DNA from: Maricaulis maris
GTDB lineage: Bacteria; Pseudomonadota; Alphaproteobacteria; Caulobacterales; Maricaulaceae
Reading direction: 5' to 3'
NCBI RefSeq assembly: GCF_036322705.1
Contig: NZ_AP027270.1
Coordinates: 3,078,399-3,142,398, forward strand
Length of the DNA: 64,000 nt
Made by a program: the position numbers and the translations under genes
In this document: positions 40,527 to 49,518 of the stretch, piece after piece
How positions within the stretch are numbered: position 1 is the first letter of the stretch
Layout of the letters: every line of letters starts with the position of its first letter
The notes under the pieces: model-generated
Databases searched by the model: none
What the model was told of the DNA's origin: nothing
Seen by the model: the letters and a program-made list of their open reading frames with translations, nothing else

Positions 40527-42989
40527 ATGATGAAATCGGTGATGAAAGCGGGCCTGAAGGCCGGCCTTGGACTGGTGGCCGCATCGGCTTTCTGGGTGGC
40601 GCCGTTGTCAGCCCAGGAGGCCTACCGCCTGCCGCCGCAGGACATCATCGATATCGTCGACGCGGCACCTTCGCCCTGGACCTCGCTCTCGCCAGCGCGC
40701 GACACCCTGCTGCTGATGCATCGCGAAGCCCTGCCGCCGGTTGCCGAACTGGCCCGTCCGATGGAGCGCCTGGCCGGTCTCCGGCTCGATGCCACCCTCA
40801 ATGGCCGCCACGGTCCGCGCTCCATAATCGGCCTGTCGCTGATGGATCTCGAGAGCGGGGAGGAGCGTCGGGTCAATCTCCCGTCGGACGCCGGTATCTC
40901 CTATACCAGCTGGTCTCCGGACGGCTCGCAAATCGCCTTTGTGATGACCCGCAATGACGAACTCAGCCTGTGGGTCGTCGATGTCGAGCGCGCTCGCGCC
41001 CGCGAGCTCATCGATAGTGGCATCAACGCCGTCTTCTCTCCGATCGACTGGATGCCCGATGGTGAGCATATCCTGGTCACCCTCACTGATCCGGACCGCG
41101 GTGCCATGCCGGAGCGCCCCCGTGTTCCGATTGGTCCGGTCACTCAGGAAGCCAGCGGCTATGAGGCGCCGGTGCGGACCTATCAGGACCTGCTGGCGGA
41201 CGAGACGGACGCCGAACTCTTCGCCTGGCTCGCGACATCGCAACTGGCGATGGTCAATACCAATGGCCGGACCCGGGTTCGCGAGATCGGCGAACCGGGC
41301 CTGTATTATTCTGCGGACCCGGCACCGGGCGGGGACTACATCCTGCTCGGCGAGATGGAGCAGCCCTTCTCCTATCAGGTGCCCTGGTCGAGCTTCCCGG
41401 ACCGCGTTTTCGTGATCGACCTGGACGGCGACGAGGTCGAGACCATCGCCCGCCAGCCGCTGGCCGACAATGTCCCGATCGGCGGCGTTATCACCGGTCG
41501 CCGCTCGGTCGGCTGGCAGGACAGTGCGGCCGCCCGCCTGACCTGGGCCGAGGCGCTCGATGGCGGTGACCCGCGGGTCGAGACCGATCAGCGTGACAGC
41601 GTCTGGGCGCTCGATGCGCCGTTTGACGGCGAACCGGTCGAGATCCTGCGCACCGAGGACCGCTATTACGGCACCCAGTTCACCAGCGAGGGCCAGCTCG
41701 GCTTCGCGGTCGAGTATGATCGCGATACCCGGGTCATTCGCCGCTGGCTGGTCGATTTCGCCGATCCTTCGGTGGCACCGCGCCTCGTCGAGGAGCGCAA
41801 CAACCAGGACAGCTACGCCAATCCCGGCAGCCCGCTCACCGTGCGCAATCAGTTCGGCGAGAGCGTCATCGGCGTCCAAGACGGCTATATCTACATGGCC
41901 GGCGAGGGCGCGACGCCGGACGGCGACCGCCCCTTCCTCAACCGGGTCAGCTTCGACACGTTCGAGACGACCGAGCTGTGGCGCAATTCAGGTGAGAATT
42001 TCGAGGAGGTCATTGGCCTGACCTCTGATGACGCCTCCTCCTTCCTGACCAGCTGGGAAGACCCGGTGACGCCGCCGAATGTCCGCTGGCACCGCGCCGG
42101 CCAGGACACGGTCCAGATCACCCAGTTCGAGAATCCCCACCCGCAGCTCAACGAGATCAGCCGCCAGCTGATCACCTATGAGCGGGCCGATGGCGTGCCG
42201 CTCTCGGCGACGCTCTACCTGCCGGCCGATTATGAGGAAGGCGATACCCTGCCCGTATTGGTCTGGGGGTATCCGCTTGAATACAATGATGCCTCGACGG
42301 CAGGTCAGGTCTCGGGCTCGCCCTATGAGTTTACCCGTGTCGGCGGCACCAGCCCGCGCTTCATGGTGACCCAGGGCTATGCCCTGCTGGAAAACGCCAC
42401 CATGCCGATCGTCGGCGATGATCCGTTGACGGTGAATGACACCTTCATCGAACAGCTCGTCCTGTCGGCCGAGGCGGCTCGCGACATCACCGTCGAGATG
42501 GGGTTTGGCGATGGCGAGCGCCTGGCGATTGCCGGTCACTCCTATGGCGCCTTCATGACCGCGCACCTTCTGGCCGCGTCAGACATCTTCCGGGCCGGAA
42601 TCGCGCGCTCCGGCGCTTACAATCGCACCCTGACGCCGTTCGGCTTCCAGTCCGAGCGCCGCACCTTCTGGGCCGCACCGGAGACCTATTTCGAGCTCTC
42701 GCCCTTCATGCATGCCGACCAGATCAATGAGCCGATGCTGATGATCCACGGCCAGATGGACAATAATTCGGGGACTTTCCCGATGCAGTCCGAGCGCATG
42801 TACGCCGCGGTGAAGGGCAATGCCGGCACCGCCCGCCTGGTCATGCTCCCCTATGAAAGCCACGGCTATCGCGGCCGCGAGAGCATCCTGCACGTGCTCG
42901 CCGAAAGCATCGACTGGCTCAACACCTGGGTGATGCCGGTTGAGGACCCGATGGGTGGGGGTGAGGAAGACGACGATAGGGTGGAGTAG
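40527..42989 (+). CDS. Exported S9-family (prolyl oligopeptidase-type) peptidase
   Basis: 820 residues. The ATG at 40527 is preceded by GGGAG at 6 bases and begins a signal peptide ending near PLSAQEA. The N-terminal ~550 residues contain WD/PD40-like repeats typical of the beta-propeller of S9 enzymes. The C-terminal alpha/beta-hydrolase domain shows the nucleophile in AGHSYGAFMTAHLL (G-x-S-x-G), Asp in MIHGQMDNNSG and His in LPYESHGYRGRES. It likely cleaves small peptides after Pro or related residues in the periplasm. It ends 6 bases before the stop of the convergent HNH gene. Confidence 0.9.
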   Translation: MMKSVMKAGLKAGLGLVAASAFWVAPLSAQEAYRLPPQDIIDIVDAAPSPWTSLSPARDTLLLMHREALPPVAELARPMERLAGLRLDATLNGRHGPRSIIGLSLMDLESGEERRVNLPSDAGISYTSWSPDGSQIAFVMTRNDELSLWVVDVERARARELIDSGINAVFSPIDWMPDGEHILVTLTDPDRGAMPERPRVPIGPVTQEASGYEAPVRTYQDLLADETDAELFAWLATSQLAMVNTNGRTRVREIGEPGLYYSADPAPGGDYILLGEMEQPFSYQVPWSSFPDRVFVIDLDGDEVETIARQPLADNVPIGGVITGRRSVGWQDSAAARLTWAEALDGGDPRVETDQRDSVWALDAPFDGEPVEILRTEDRYYGTQFTSEGQLGFAVEYDRDTRVIRRWLVDFADPSVAPRLVEERNNQDSYANPGSPLTVRNQFGESVIGVQDGYIYMAGEGATPDGDRPFLNRVSFDTFETTELWRNSGENFEEVIGLTSDDASSFLTSWEDPVTPPNVRWHRAGQDTVQITQFENPHPQLNEISRQLITYERADGVPLSATLYLPADYEEGDTLPVLVWGYPLEYNDASTAGQVSGSPYEFTRVGGTSPRFMVTQGYALLENATMPIVGDDPLTVNDTFIEQLVLSAEAARDITVEMGFGDGERLAIAGHSYGAFMTAHLLAASDIFRAGIARSGAYNRTLTPFGFQSERRTFWAAPETYFELSPFMHADQINEPMLMIHGQMDNNSGTFPMQSERMYAAVKGNAGTARLVMLPYESHGYRGRESILHVLAESIDWLNTWVMPVEDPMGGGEEDDDRVE

Positions 42990-42995
42990 GATAGG

Positions 42996-43868
42996 TCAGC
43001 CTTTGAAGTAGGTTTCCCGGTGGTAGCGCAGAAACTCGGTATGTGGCCGAAGGTGCGCTGCCTCTGGAACTGAAACATATCCACTTGGATCGAAAAGTCG
43101 TTCGACTCCGTCCGGTAGCAAGCTCTTTGCTTTCAAGAGTTGGTAGTTATCGTCAATCGCGATTAGCCCACGATCAAATAGCCAGTGGGCCGTTCGTGAG
43201 AGAGCAACCCCATTTTGGATGGAGTCTGGGCCATCGTCTGCAACAGGGCGTATATGAGCGGCTTCGATCTCGGCGCGGCCACCGCCGTTGATGATTTGAA
43301 GACCTGTCACTGCACAACGCAGATCGTAGGTCGTTCGGACAGTGCGAGCAAAGGCTGCGTCCCGGAACTTTCGAGAAATTAATTGCTCGACTATCGGCCT
43401 CTTAAAGACGGCTGGCGGGTCCGAAAGTCCGGGCCTGTCAGTCCGTGTTCCTTCGAAGAGGTCATCGGAGAATCCAACGTCGCAAATCAGGCTAAATTCC
43501 TCATCCGGAATTCGTCTCACGGAAACACCAAAAGAGCCCTGATTGCCCGACCCGTCAGGTTTTTGGAGTTTTGTTTCCCAGTAAGTGCCATCAGGTCTGC
43601 GATGCGGCACGGGCTCCGTGAATTCCAAATAATTCGAAAGGTGAGCTATACAGTCGCCGGAACCGTCAGGCACGCTTTGTAAGTCCGAAACTTGCGCGAC
43701 TGCTAGGTACGCCAAACGGCCGCCACCGGCGCGGGGTTCGTAAAAGAGCGCTAAGTCCCCGACCGCCTCACGCGCGGCTTTCACCAGACGTTTCGGTACA
43801 AAATAAGTCTTGCCCGACACTTCTGTATAGGCACTCGCTATGGACTGCATGAGGACGACTTTGGTCAT
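42996..43868 (-). CDS. HNH endonuclease, possibly a restriction-like defence enzyme
   Basis: 290 residues. The C-terminal half is an HNH_2-type domain: CAVTGLQIINGG, then EAAHIRPVADDGPDSIQNGVALSRTAHWLFDRGLIAI with its metal and catalytic His/Asn residues. The N-terminal half (TYFVPKRLVKAAREAVGDLALFYEPRAGG) has no name I can give but resembles the substrate-binding part of putative restriction endonucleases. The stretch is clearly less GC-rich and uses more A/T-ending codons than its neighbours, pointing to recent transfer. No methyltransferase partner is adjacent. It is squeezed between the S9 peptidase and fabI. Confidence 0.75.
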   Translation of the reverse strand: MTKVVLMQSIASAYTEVSGKTYFVPKRLVKAAREAVGDLALFYEPRAGGGRLAYLAVAQVSDLQSVPDGSGDCIAHLSNYLEFTEPVPHRRPDGTYWETKLQKPDGSGNQGSFGVSVRRIPDEEFSLICDVGFSDDLFEGTRTDRPGLSDPPAVFKRPIVEQLISRKFRDAAFARTVRTTYDLRCAVTGLQIINGGGRAEIEAAHIRPVADDGPDSIQNGVALSRTAHWLFDRGLIAIDDNYQLLKAKSLLPDGVERLFDPSGYVSVPEAAHLRPHTEFLRYHRETYFKG

Positions 43869-43926
43869 CCGGCCAGGCTAGCGTGCTCGAACAAATAGTA
43901 AAGCGACAAGCAATTGAACGCGCTCG

Positions 43927-43957
43927 AAAAAACCCCGCCAGCATCCGCCAGCGGGGT
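43927..43957 (-). terminator. Intrinsic terminator after fabI
   Basis: On the minus strand ACCCCGC and GCGGGGT pair around a 12-base loop and are followed by a run of six Ts (43932-43927). It ends the fabA-fabB-fabI transcript and insulates the HNH gene. Confidence 0.8.
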
Positions 43958-43983
43958 CTTTCAATCCGATAGTGACGCCAATA

Positions 43984-44802
43984 TCAGTCGTCGCCGTCCA
44001 TGCTCGGCACCGCCACTGCGTGGAAGCCGGCATCGACGTGCAGCGTTTCGCCCGTGCAGGAGAAGCCGAGGTCGGACAGCAGGTAGAGCGCGGCGCCGGC
44101 GACGCCTTCCATCTTGGTGTCTTCCTTCATCATCGACCATTCGCGGCCGGTACGCATCAGGGCCTTGCCGCCGGAGATGCCGGCCATGGCAAGGGTGCGC
44201 ATCGGACCGGCCGAGAGGGCATTGACGCGGATGCCATGCGGGCCGAGATCGCGGGCCATGTAGCGGGTCGAGGCTTCCAGCGCCGCCTTGGCCACACCCA
44301 TCACATTGTAGGACGGCACGACGCGCTCCGAGCCGAGATAGGTCAGTGTCACCATCGAGCCGCCATTGGGCATCAGGTGGCTGGCACGCTTGCCGGCATC
44401 GACGAAGGAGAAGGCCGAGATGTCCATCGCCCGGCGCCAGCCCTCGCGGGTGGTGTTCTCGGTGAAGGAACCGACCAGCTCGTCCTTGCCGGCAAAGGCA
44501 ATAGCGTGGACCAGGAAGTCGATCGTGCCCCACTTGTCCTTGAGCGCCGCAAAGCAGGCATCCATCGAGGCGTCATTGGTGACGTCGGCCTGCACCATGA
44601 AGGGCTCGCAGGGCAGGCTCTCGACCAGCGGACGGACCCGGCGCTCGAGTGCTTCATCCTGGTAGGAGAAGGCAATCTCGGCGCCCTGGGCGGCCAGTTG
44701 CTGGGCAATGCCCCAGGCAATCGAGTTCTTGTTGGCCACGCCCATGACAAGGCCGCGCTTGCCCTTCATCAGCTCGCCGGCCGGAAACACCGTATCGCTC
44801 AT
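43984..44802 (-). CDS. fabI: Enoyl-ACP reductase (NADH) FabI
   Basis: 272 residues, an SDR-type enzyme: N-terminal KGKRGLVMGVANKNSIAWGIA nucleotide motif, catalytic Tyr in TYLGSERVVPSYNVMGVAKAALE with the Tyr-x6-Lys spacing of FabI, and the end TGETLHVDAGFHA. It reduces enoyl-ACP in the last step of each fatty-acid elongation cycle and is the target of triclosan-like inhibitors. It is the third gene of a fabA-fabB-fabI operon on the minus strand. Confidence 0.96.
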   Translation of the reverse strand: MSDTVFPAGELMKGKRGLVMGVANKNSIAWGIAQQLAAQGAEIAFSYQDEALERRVRPLVESLPCEPFMVQADVTNDASMDACFAALKDKWGTIDFLVHAIAFAGKDELVGSFTENTTREGWRRAMDISAFSFVDAGKRASHLMPNGGSMVTLTYLGSERVVPSYNVMGVAKAALEASTRYMARDLGPHGIRVNALSAGPMRTLAMAGISGGKALMRTGREWSMMKEDTKMEGVAGAALYLLSDLGFSCTGETLHVDAGFHAVAVPSMDGDD

Positions 44803-44845
44803 CGGGAAATCCTCTCCTGGATCAGATCACGTCTTGTACGACGCT

Positions 44846-46060
44846 TTAGATTTTTTCGAAAACGACCGTGCCGTTGGTGCCGCCGAAGCCGAAGGAATTC
44901 GACATCGCCGTCTTGATCTCGGCATCGCGCGTCTCGGTGATGATGGGCAGGTTCAGGGCCGCAATGTCGGGATCCATGTCGAAGACATTGATCGACGGGG
45001 CGACGAAGCTGTTTTGCATCATCAACAGCGTGTAGATGGCCTCGTGCACACCGGCGGCGCCCAGCGAGTGGCCGGTCATCGACTTGGTACCCGAGATCAT
45101 CGGCGCGTTGTCGCCGAAGACTTCCTTGACCGCTTCCATCTCCTTGATGTCGCCGACCGGGGTCGCCGTGGCGTGCGGGTTGAGATAGTCGATCGGGTGC
45201 TTGACCGTTTCCATCGCCAGCTTCATCGAGCGCACGGCGCCCTCGCCGGACGGGGCGACCATGTCATAGCCGTCGGAGGTGGCCCCATAGCCGGTCACTT
45301 CGGCGATGATATTGGCGCCGCGGGCCTTCGCCCGCTCGTATTCTTCCAGAACCACGACACCGGCACCGGCACCGCCGACGAAACCGTCACGGTCCTTGTC
45401 GAAGGCGCGCGAGGCCTGCTCGGGCGTGTCGTTATACTTGGTCGACATGGCGCCCATGGCGTCGAACAGGTTGGAAAGGGCCCAGTGGATCTCCTCGCAA
45501 CCGCCGGCGAACATGACGTCCTGCTTGCCCCACTGGATCTGCTCGGTCGCCGCACCGATGCAGTGCAGCGAGGTCGTGCAGGCCGAGGTGATCGAATAGT
45601 TCACACCGAGGATCTTGAACGGGGTGGCCAGTGTCGCCGAGGCCGTCGAGCTCATCGCCTTGGGCACGGCGAACGGACCGATCCGCTTGGGACCCTTCTC
45701 GCGCGTGATATCGGCCGCATTGACGATGGTGCCGGCGGACGGACCGCCCGAGCCCATGATGATGCCGGTGCGGTGATTGGAAATGTCGTTTTCTTCCAGG
45801 CCGGAATGGGCGATCGCCTGTTCCATGGCCATGTAGTTCCAGCCGGCGCCTTCCGACATGAAGCGGTAGACGCGCTTGTCGACATGCTGGGCGGGATCGA
45901 CGGTCGGCTTGCCGCCAACCTGGCAACGGAAGCCAAGCTCGGCGAAGCTTTCCATGCGGCCAATGCCGCTTTTGCCGTTTTTCAGGGACTCGGTGACTTC
46001 CGCAGCATTATTGCCGATCGGGGAAATCACGCCGAGACCGGTGATGACAACACGACGCAT
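44846..46060 (-). CDS. fabB: 3-oxoacyl-ACP synthase I FabB
   Basis: 404 residues, thiolase fold. The active-site Cys is in [11 protein letters not shown] and the two His residues in [11 protein letters not shown] and GHSLGAAG. The N-terminus [17 protein letters not shown] is typical. FabB elongates the cis-unsaturated intermediate made by FabA. It starts 14 bases after fabA, clearly cotranscribed. Confidence 0.95.
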   Translation of the reverse strand: MRRVVITGLGVISPIGNNAAEVTESLKNGKSGIGRMESFAELGFRCQVGGKPTVDPAQHVDKRVYRFMSEGAGWNYMAMEQAIAHSGLEENDISNHRTGIIMGSGGPSAGTIVNAADITREKGPKRIGPFAVPKAMSSTASATLATPFKILGVNYSITSACTTSLHCIGAATEQIQWGKQDVMFAGGCEEIHWALSNLFDAMGAMSTKYNDTPEQASRAFDKDRDGFVGGAGAGVVVLEEYERAKARGANIIAEVTGYGATSDGYDMVAPSGEGAVRSMKLAMETVKHPIDYLNPHATATPVGDIKEMEAVKEVFGDNAPMISGTKSMTGHSLGAAGVHEAIYTLLMMQNSFVAPSINVFDMDPDIAALNLPIITETRDAEIKTAMSNSFGFGGTNGTVVFEKI

Positions 46061-46074
46061 GAGGCTCTCCTGGG

Positions 46075-46593
46075 TCAGGCCATTTCGCCGGGCTTGAACA
46101 GGCCCACGCGCAAATCCTTGGCAGTATATATGGTCTTGCCGTCAACTTCGACACGGCCATCGCCGATCGCCATGATCAGGCGGCGCTGGATGACGCGCTT
46201 CAGGTCGATGACATAGCGCACGGTCTTGCTCTCGGGCGTGATCTGGCCGGTGAATTTCACCTCGCCGACGCCGAGCGCGCGACCCTTGCCGGGATTGCCT
46301 TTCCAGCACAGGAAAAAGCCGACCAGCTGCCACATCGCGTCGAGGCCGAGGCAGCCGGGCATGACCGGATCGCCCTTGAAGTGGCATTCGAAAAACCAGA
46401 GGTCGGGCTTGATGTCGAGTTCGGCGATGATCTGGCCTTTGCCATGCTCGCCGGTCTCGTCGTCGATGTGGATGATGCGATCCATCATCAGCATCGGGGG
46501 CGCGGGAAGTTGCGCGTTTTCGGGGCCCCACATCGTTCCATTGCTGGAGTCGATCAGGTCGTTATAGCTGAAAGAGCTTTGGCGTTCAGTCAT
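46075..46593 (-). CDS. fabA: 3-hydroxydecanoyl-ACP dehydratase/isomerase FabA
   Basis: 172 residues, the standard FabA length. The catalytic His is in [24 protein letters not shown], with the Asp in the same stretch. It dehydrates and isomerises the C10 intermediate, opening the anaerobic route to unsaturated fatty acids. First gene of the fabA-fabB-fabI operon, directly after the terminator of the SH3 gene. Confidence 0.96.
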   Translation of the reverse strand: MTERQSSFSYNDLIDSSNGTMWGPENAQLPAPPMLMMDRIIHIDDETGEHGKGQIIAELDIKPDLWFFECHFKGDPVMPGCLGLDAMWQLVGFFLCWKGNPGKGRALGVGEVKFTGQITPESKTVRYVIDLKRVIQRRLIMAIGDGRVEVDGKTIYTAKDLRVGLFKPGEMA

Positions 46594-46647
46594 GTAGCCG
46601 ATCAGTTGCGCCGCATGTGAAGGCGCTTGGCGATCACCGGGCTGGTC

Positions 46648-46677
46648 AAGAAAACCCGGCTATTTTCAGGCAGCCGG
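46648..46677 (-). terminator. Intrinsic terminator after the SH3-domain gene
   Basis: On the minus strand CCGGCT and AGCCGG pair around a 10-base loop, followed by GTTTTCTT. It lies just past the SH3 gene stop (46683) and just before the fabA start, so fabA must have its own promoter within this ~90-base gap. Confidence 0.6.
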
Positions 46678-46682
46678 AAAGA

Positions 46683-47264
46683 TCAGGGCAGAGCGGTATC
46701 ATGCGCGACCGACGTGCTCAAGGCGGGGCTGCCGTCGGCATCCTCGCCGGTTTCGCCATCGAGCTCCTGCGGATACACGCCCCACAAGGTGTGGGGACGA
46801 ACCCAGCCGCGAAAACCCTGCCCCTCGACACGGCACCAGCCGGTCCGGCAACGCTCGAGCGAAAGGATCACGCCGGCCTCGGCGACAGCCTCGATCGGCG
46901 AGCTGTCACTGTCGCGCGCATGCAGCGGCGTTTCCTGAAGCGTGTAGACCGAGCGGCGACCCGACAGGATGGAGCGGTGCATCCAGGTCACCTCGCCGTC
47001 GGGATCGCGCACGCGGCGCCAGTCCGGTGTCTCCGCAATCACTTCCATCGGCAGGCCGGCGCGCAGATAGCGCCAGGCAATCGGGTGCTGCGAGGACGGA
47101 CCGGAACGACCATTGGCGACATCGACCTTGAGCGAAACAAAGCGCGGCACGGCCTGTCCGGACGGGGTGGCGGTATGTTCGCCATCCTGCGCAAGGGCCG
47201 GCGCAGCGCCGGGCGCGAGGCTCAGGCCGGTGAGCGCGAGGGCTGTGATGATGGCGCGGATCAT
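46683..47264 (-). CDS. Exported SH3-domain protein
   Basis: 193 residues from 47264 (GGAG 7 bases upstream). A signal peptide (MIRAIITALALTGLSLAPGAAPALA) precedes two bacterial SH3 (SH3_3/SH3_4) repeats: FVSLKVDVANGRSGPSSQHPIAWRYLRAGLPMEVIAE and a second ending CRVEGQGFRGWVRPHTLWGVYP. Such proteins bind cell-wall peptides or act as periplasmic scaffolds. The 3' end is followed by a terminator. Confidence 0.82.
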   Translation of the reverse strand: MIRAIITALALTGLSLAPGAAPALAQDGEHTATPSGQAVPRFVSLKVDVANGRSGPSSQHPIAWRYLRAGLPMEVIAETPDWRRVRDPDGEVTWMHRSILSGRRSVYTLQETPLHARDSDSSPIEAVAEAGVILSLERCRTGWCRVEGQGFRGWVRPHTLWGVYPQELDGETGEDADGSPALSTSVAHDTALP

Positions 47265-47448
47265 GCGGAACTCCTTCACCGTCCAGCGTTGAACCGTTTC
47301 GGTGAATACGGGGTAAATTCCGCGCCGGCCTGTCAGCGCTCCCGCAATCGTGTTTCGGCATGGGATGAAATCTGCGACGGCCTTCCTATATCTTTTCCCA
47401 ACGGGCGCGCCGGTACAGGCCGCGTGCCAGACATCTGGAGGGGATTCC

Positions 47449-48366
47449 ATGAGTTTTCGTTTGGCCATAACCAGTGCCGCGGCCTTTCTGGCCGCCGGTG
47501 GAATAACTGCCGGCGCCGCGCAGGCCGCCACTGCCCTGCAGCAGGACGTGACCGCAACATCGACCGATATGGGCGATGGCATCCACATGATCTCGACCGG
47601 CATTGCCGGCAATCTCGCCATCCTGACCGGCGATGATGGTGTGGTGATGATTGATGATCAGCTGCCCAATACCGGATCGGTGATCGAAGGCGCCGTCGTC
47701 GAGATTGCCGGCGAAGGTGCGCCGCGCTTCATCGTCAACACCCACTGGCATGGTGATCATACCGGCGGTAATGCCCATTTCGCCGACCAGGGCACCACGA
47801 TTGCGGCCCACCACAATATCCGGAGCCGCCTCGAAGCCGCCGATAATGACTGGATCCAGCCGTCGACCCTGCCGATCCTGACCTTTGGGCAGGACCTCAC
47901 CTTTCACATGAATGGCCAGACCGTTGAAGCGGTCCACGTGCCGGCCGCGCACACCGACGGCGACGCCTTCGTCTATTTCCGTGAGGCCGACATCCTGCAC
48001 ATGGGCGATACCTTCTTCTCGGGCCTTTTCCCCTTCATCGATCTGGACGCGGGTGGAACGGTTGATGGCTTTATCGCTGCCATGGAAATCGGTCTTGAGC
48101 TTGCCGGTGACGACACCCGCATCATTCCCGGCCATGGTCCGTTGTCCGGCAAGACGGAGCTGCAGGCGGCACTCGACATGCTGCGTGAGGCGTCATTCCG
48201 GGTGCGGACCCTGGTCGAGGGGGGGGCCGATCTCGAGGCTGTACGGGCCGCCGAACCCCTTGCCGACTTCGACGCTGACTGGAGCTGGCGCTTCATCACC
48301 GCCGAGCGCATGCTCGAGACGCTTTACAATGACGCCGTCAGCAATGGTCAGTCCTATTCGCGCTAG
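47449..48366 (+). CDS. Exported metallo-beta-lactamase-fold hydrolase
   Basis: 305 residues. ATG at 47449 has GGAGG close upstream and starts a signal peptide ending near AGAAQAA. The MBL signature is complete: NTHWHGDHTGGN, later VHVPAAHTDGDAFVYF, GDTFFSG and IIPGHGPLSG, so it should bind two zinc ions. The layout is that of subclass B3-like or quorum-quencher hydrolases; the substrate is not clear and it need not be a resistance enzyme. It is divergent from the SH3 gene. Confidence 0.85.
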   Translation: MSFRLAITSAAAFLAAGGITAGAAQAATALQQDVTATSTDMGDGIHMISTGIAGNLAILTGDDGVVMIDDQLPNTGSVIEGAVVEIAGEGAPRFIVNTHWHGDHTGGNAHFADQGTTIAAHHNIRSRLEAADNDWIQPSTLPILTFGQDLTFHMNGQTVEAVHVPAAHTDGDAFVYFREADILHMGDTFFSGLFPFIDLDAGGTVDGFIAAMEIGLELAGDDTRIIPGHGPLSGKTELQAALDMLREASFRVRTLVEGGADLEAVRAAEPLADFDADWSWRFITAERMLETLYNDAVSNGQSYSR

Positions 48367-48434
48367 GGCGAGCCTGACCAAGAATTAAAGCGTTCAACAG
48401 CTTCCGGAGAGGTCATGTCGCCGATAAGGGGGGC

Positions 48435-48650
48435 ATGACCTCGTCCACACCTCCCCCGCTCCCGTCAGGACCAACCACCCTGCACACCCGACTGCGCAAA
48501 CAACTCGGCTTCGCCGCCGGGCTTGGCGTCGGCTTGCTGCTGTGGCTGATCATCGCCTGGGTGACCGGCAGCGTCCTGCTCGGCATCCTGTTCGGCCTCG
48601 CACCCGGAATCGCGATCGGACTGGGCCTGCAAATGACGGCCCGGCGCTAG
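48435..48650 (+). CDS. Two-helix small membrane protein
   Basis: 71 residues with a Pro-rich N-terminus (PPPLPSGP), then two hydrophobic helices (GFAAGLGVGLLLWLIIAWVTG and VLLGILFGLAPGIAIGLGL). No family recognised. Its stop overlaps that of the convergent MoeB-like gene by 4 bases, which makes it credible as a gene but keeps confidence modest. Confidence 0.5.
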   Translation: MTSSTPPPLPSGPTTLHTRLRKQLGFAAGLGVGLLLWLIIAWVTGSVLLGILFGLAPGIAIGLGLQMTARR

Positions 48651-49405
48651 GCTGCGCCGCTTTGGCTCCCACAACCCGGACACTGCGGGTCCTTGTCCAG
48701 CTTCACCGTCCGGCTTTGCATCGACAGGCCGTCGAACAGGTGGATGCGGCCGTCCAGGGTCTGGCCGGCGCCGCAGATGTGCTTGATCGTTTCCAGCGCC
48801 ATCATCGAGCCGATCACACCGGTCAGGGCGCCGACCACGCCGACGCGTTCGCAGGTCTCGGCATCGGGCGGGGTCTCGGGCACCCAGCAGCGATAGCAGG
48901 GGGCGTCCGGGCGGGCGTTGAAGATCGAGACCTGGCCGTCCCAGCGGCCGACGGCGCCGGAGATCAGGGGCTTGCCGGTGGCCAGGCAGGCCTCGTTCAC
49001 CGCATAGCGCGTCTCGTAGTTATCGCAGCCGTCCAGAACCAGATCGGCTTTGCCGATCAGGCGCTTGGCGTTTTCGGAATCGAGCGCCTTGATGATGGAT
49101 CTGACCTTGGTGCCCGGGTTCAGTGCCCTCAGGGCGCGGGCGCCGGTCTTGGCCTTGGCGGTGCCGATATGGCGGGTCCGGAAGATGATCTGGCGTTGCA
49201 GGTTGTCGACGGTCACCGTGTCGGCATCGATCAGGCTGATCGTGCCGACGCCGGCCGCGGCGAGGTAGAGCGCGGCGGGCGCACCCAGTCCGCCGGCACC
49301 GATAATGGCAACGTGGGCGCGGGCGAGGGCTTGCTGGCCGGGGCCGCCGATTTCCTTGAGCACGAGATGGCGGGCGAAGCGATCAATATCAATTCCAGAG
49401 GTCAT
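48647..49405 (-). CDS. moeB: ThiF/MoeB/HesA-family adenylyltransferase
   Basis: 252 residues. ATP loop IIGAGGLGAPAALYLAAAG, then the Arg/Asp motif DLVLDGCDNYETRYAVNEAC, the catalytic Cys in AETCERVGVVG, and zinc Cys pairs CYRC and CPGC. Family members adenylate the C-terminal Gly of MoaD/ThiS-type sulfur carriers for molybdopterin or thiamine synthesis. The carrier is not in this window, so moeB versus thiF is unresolved. A MoeB/HesA gene near dut-coaBC is typical of Caulobacter-like genomes. Confidence 0.85.
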   Translation of the reverse strand: MTSGIDIDRFARHLVLKEIGGPGQQALARAHVAIIGAGGLGAPAALYLAAAGVGTISLIDADTVTVDNLQRQIIFRTRHIGTAKAKTGARALRALNPGTKVRSIIKALDSENAKRLIGKADLVLDGCDNYETRYAVNEACLATGKPLISGAVGRWDGQVSIFNARPDAPCYRCWVPETPPDAETCERVGVVGALTGVIGSMMALETIKHICGAGQTLDGRIHLFDGLSMQSRTVKLDKDPQCPGCGSQSGAA

Positions 49406-49518
49406 GCCCCCTTGGTGCCGCTATTGGCGCTGCGCTTCAAGGGGGCAAACCCGGTTGGCCGCCGGTTGACGGCGCTTTGCGGGCTTGTTCGCGGCGCGAA
49501 CAGAGGCACTCTGTCGCC

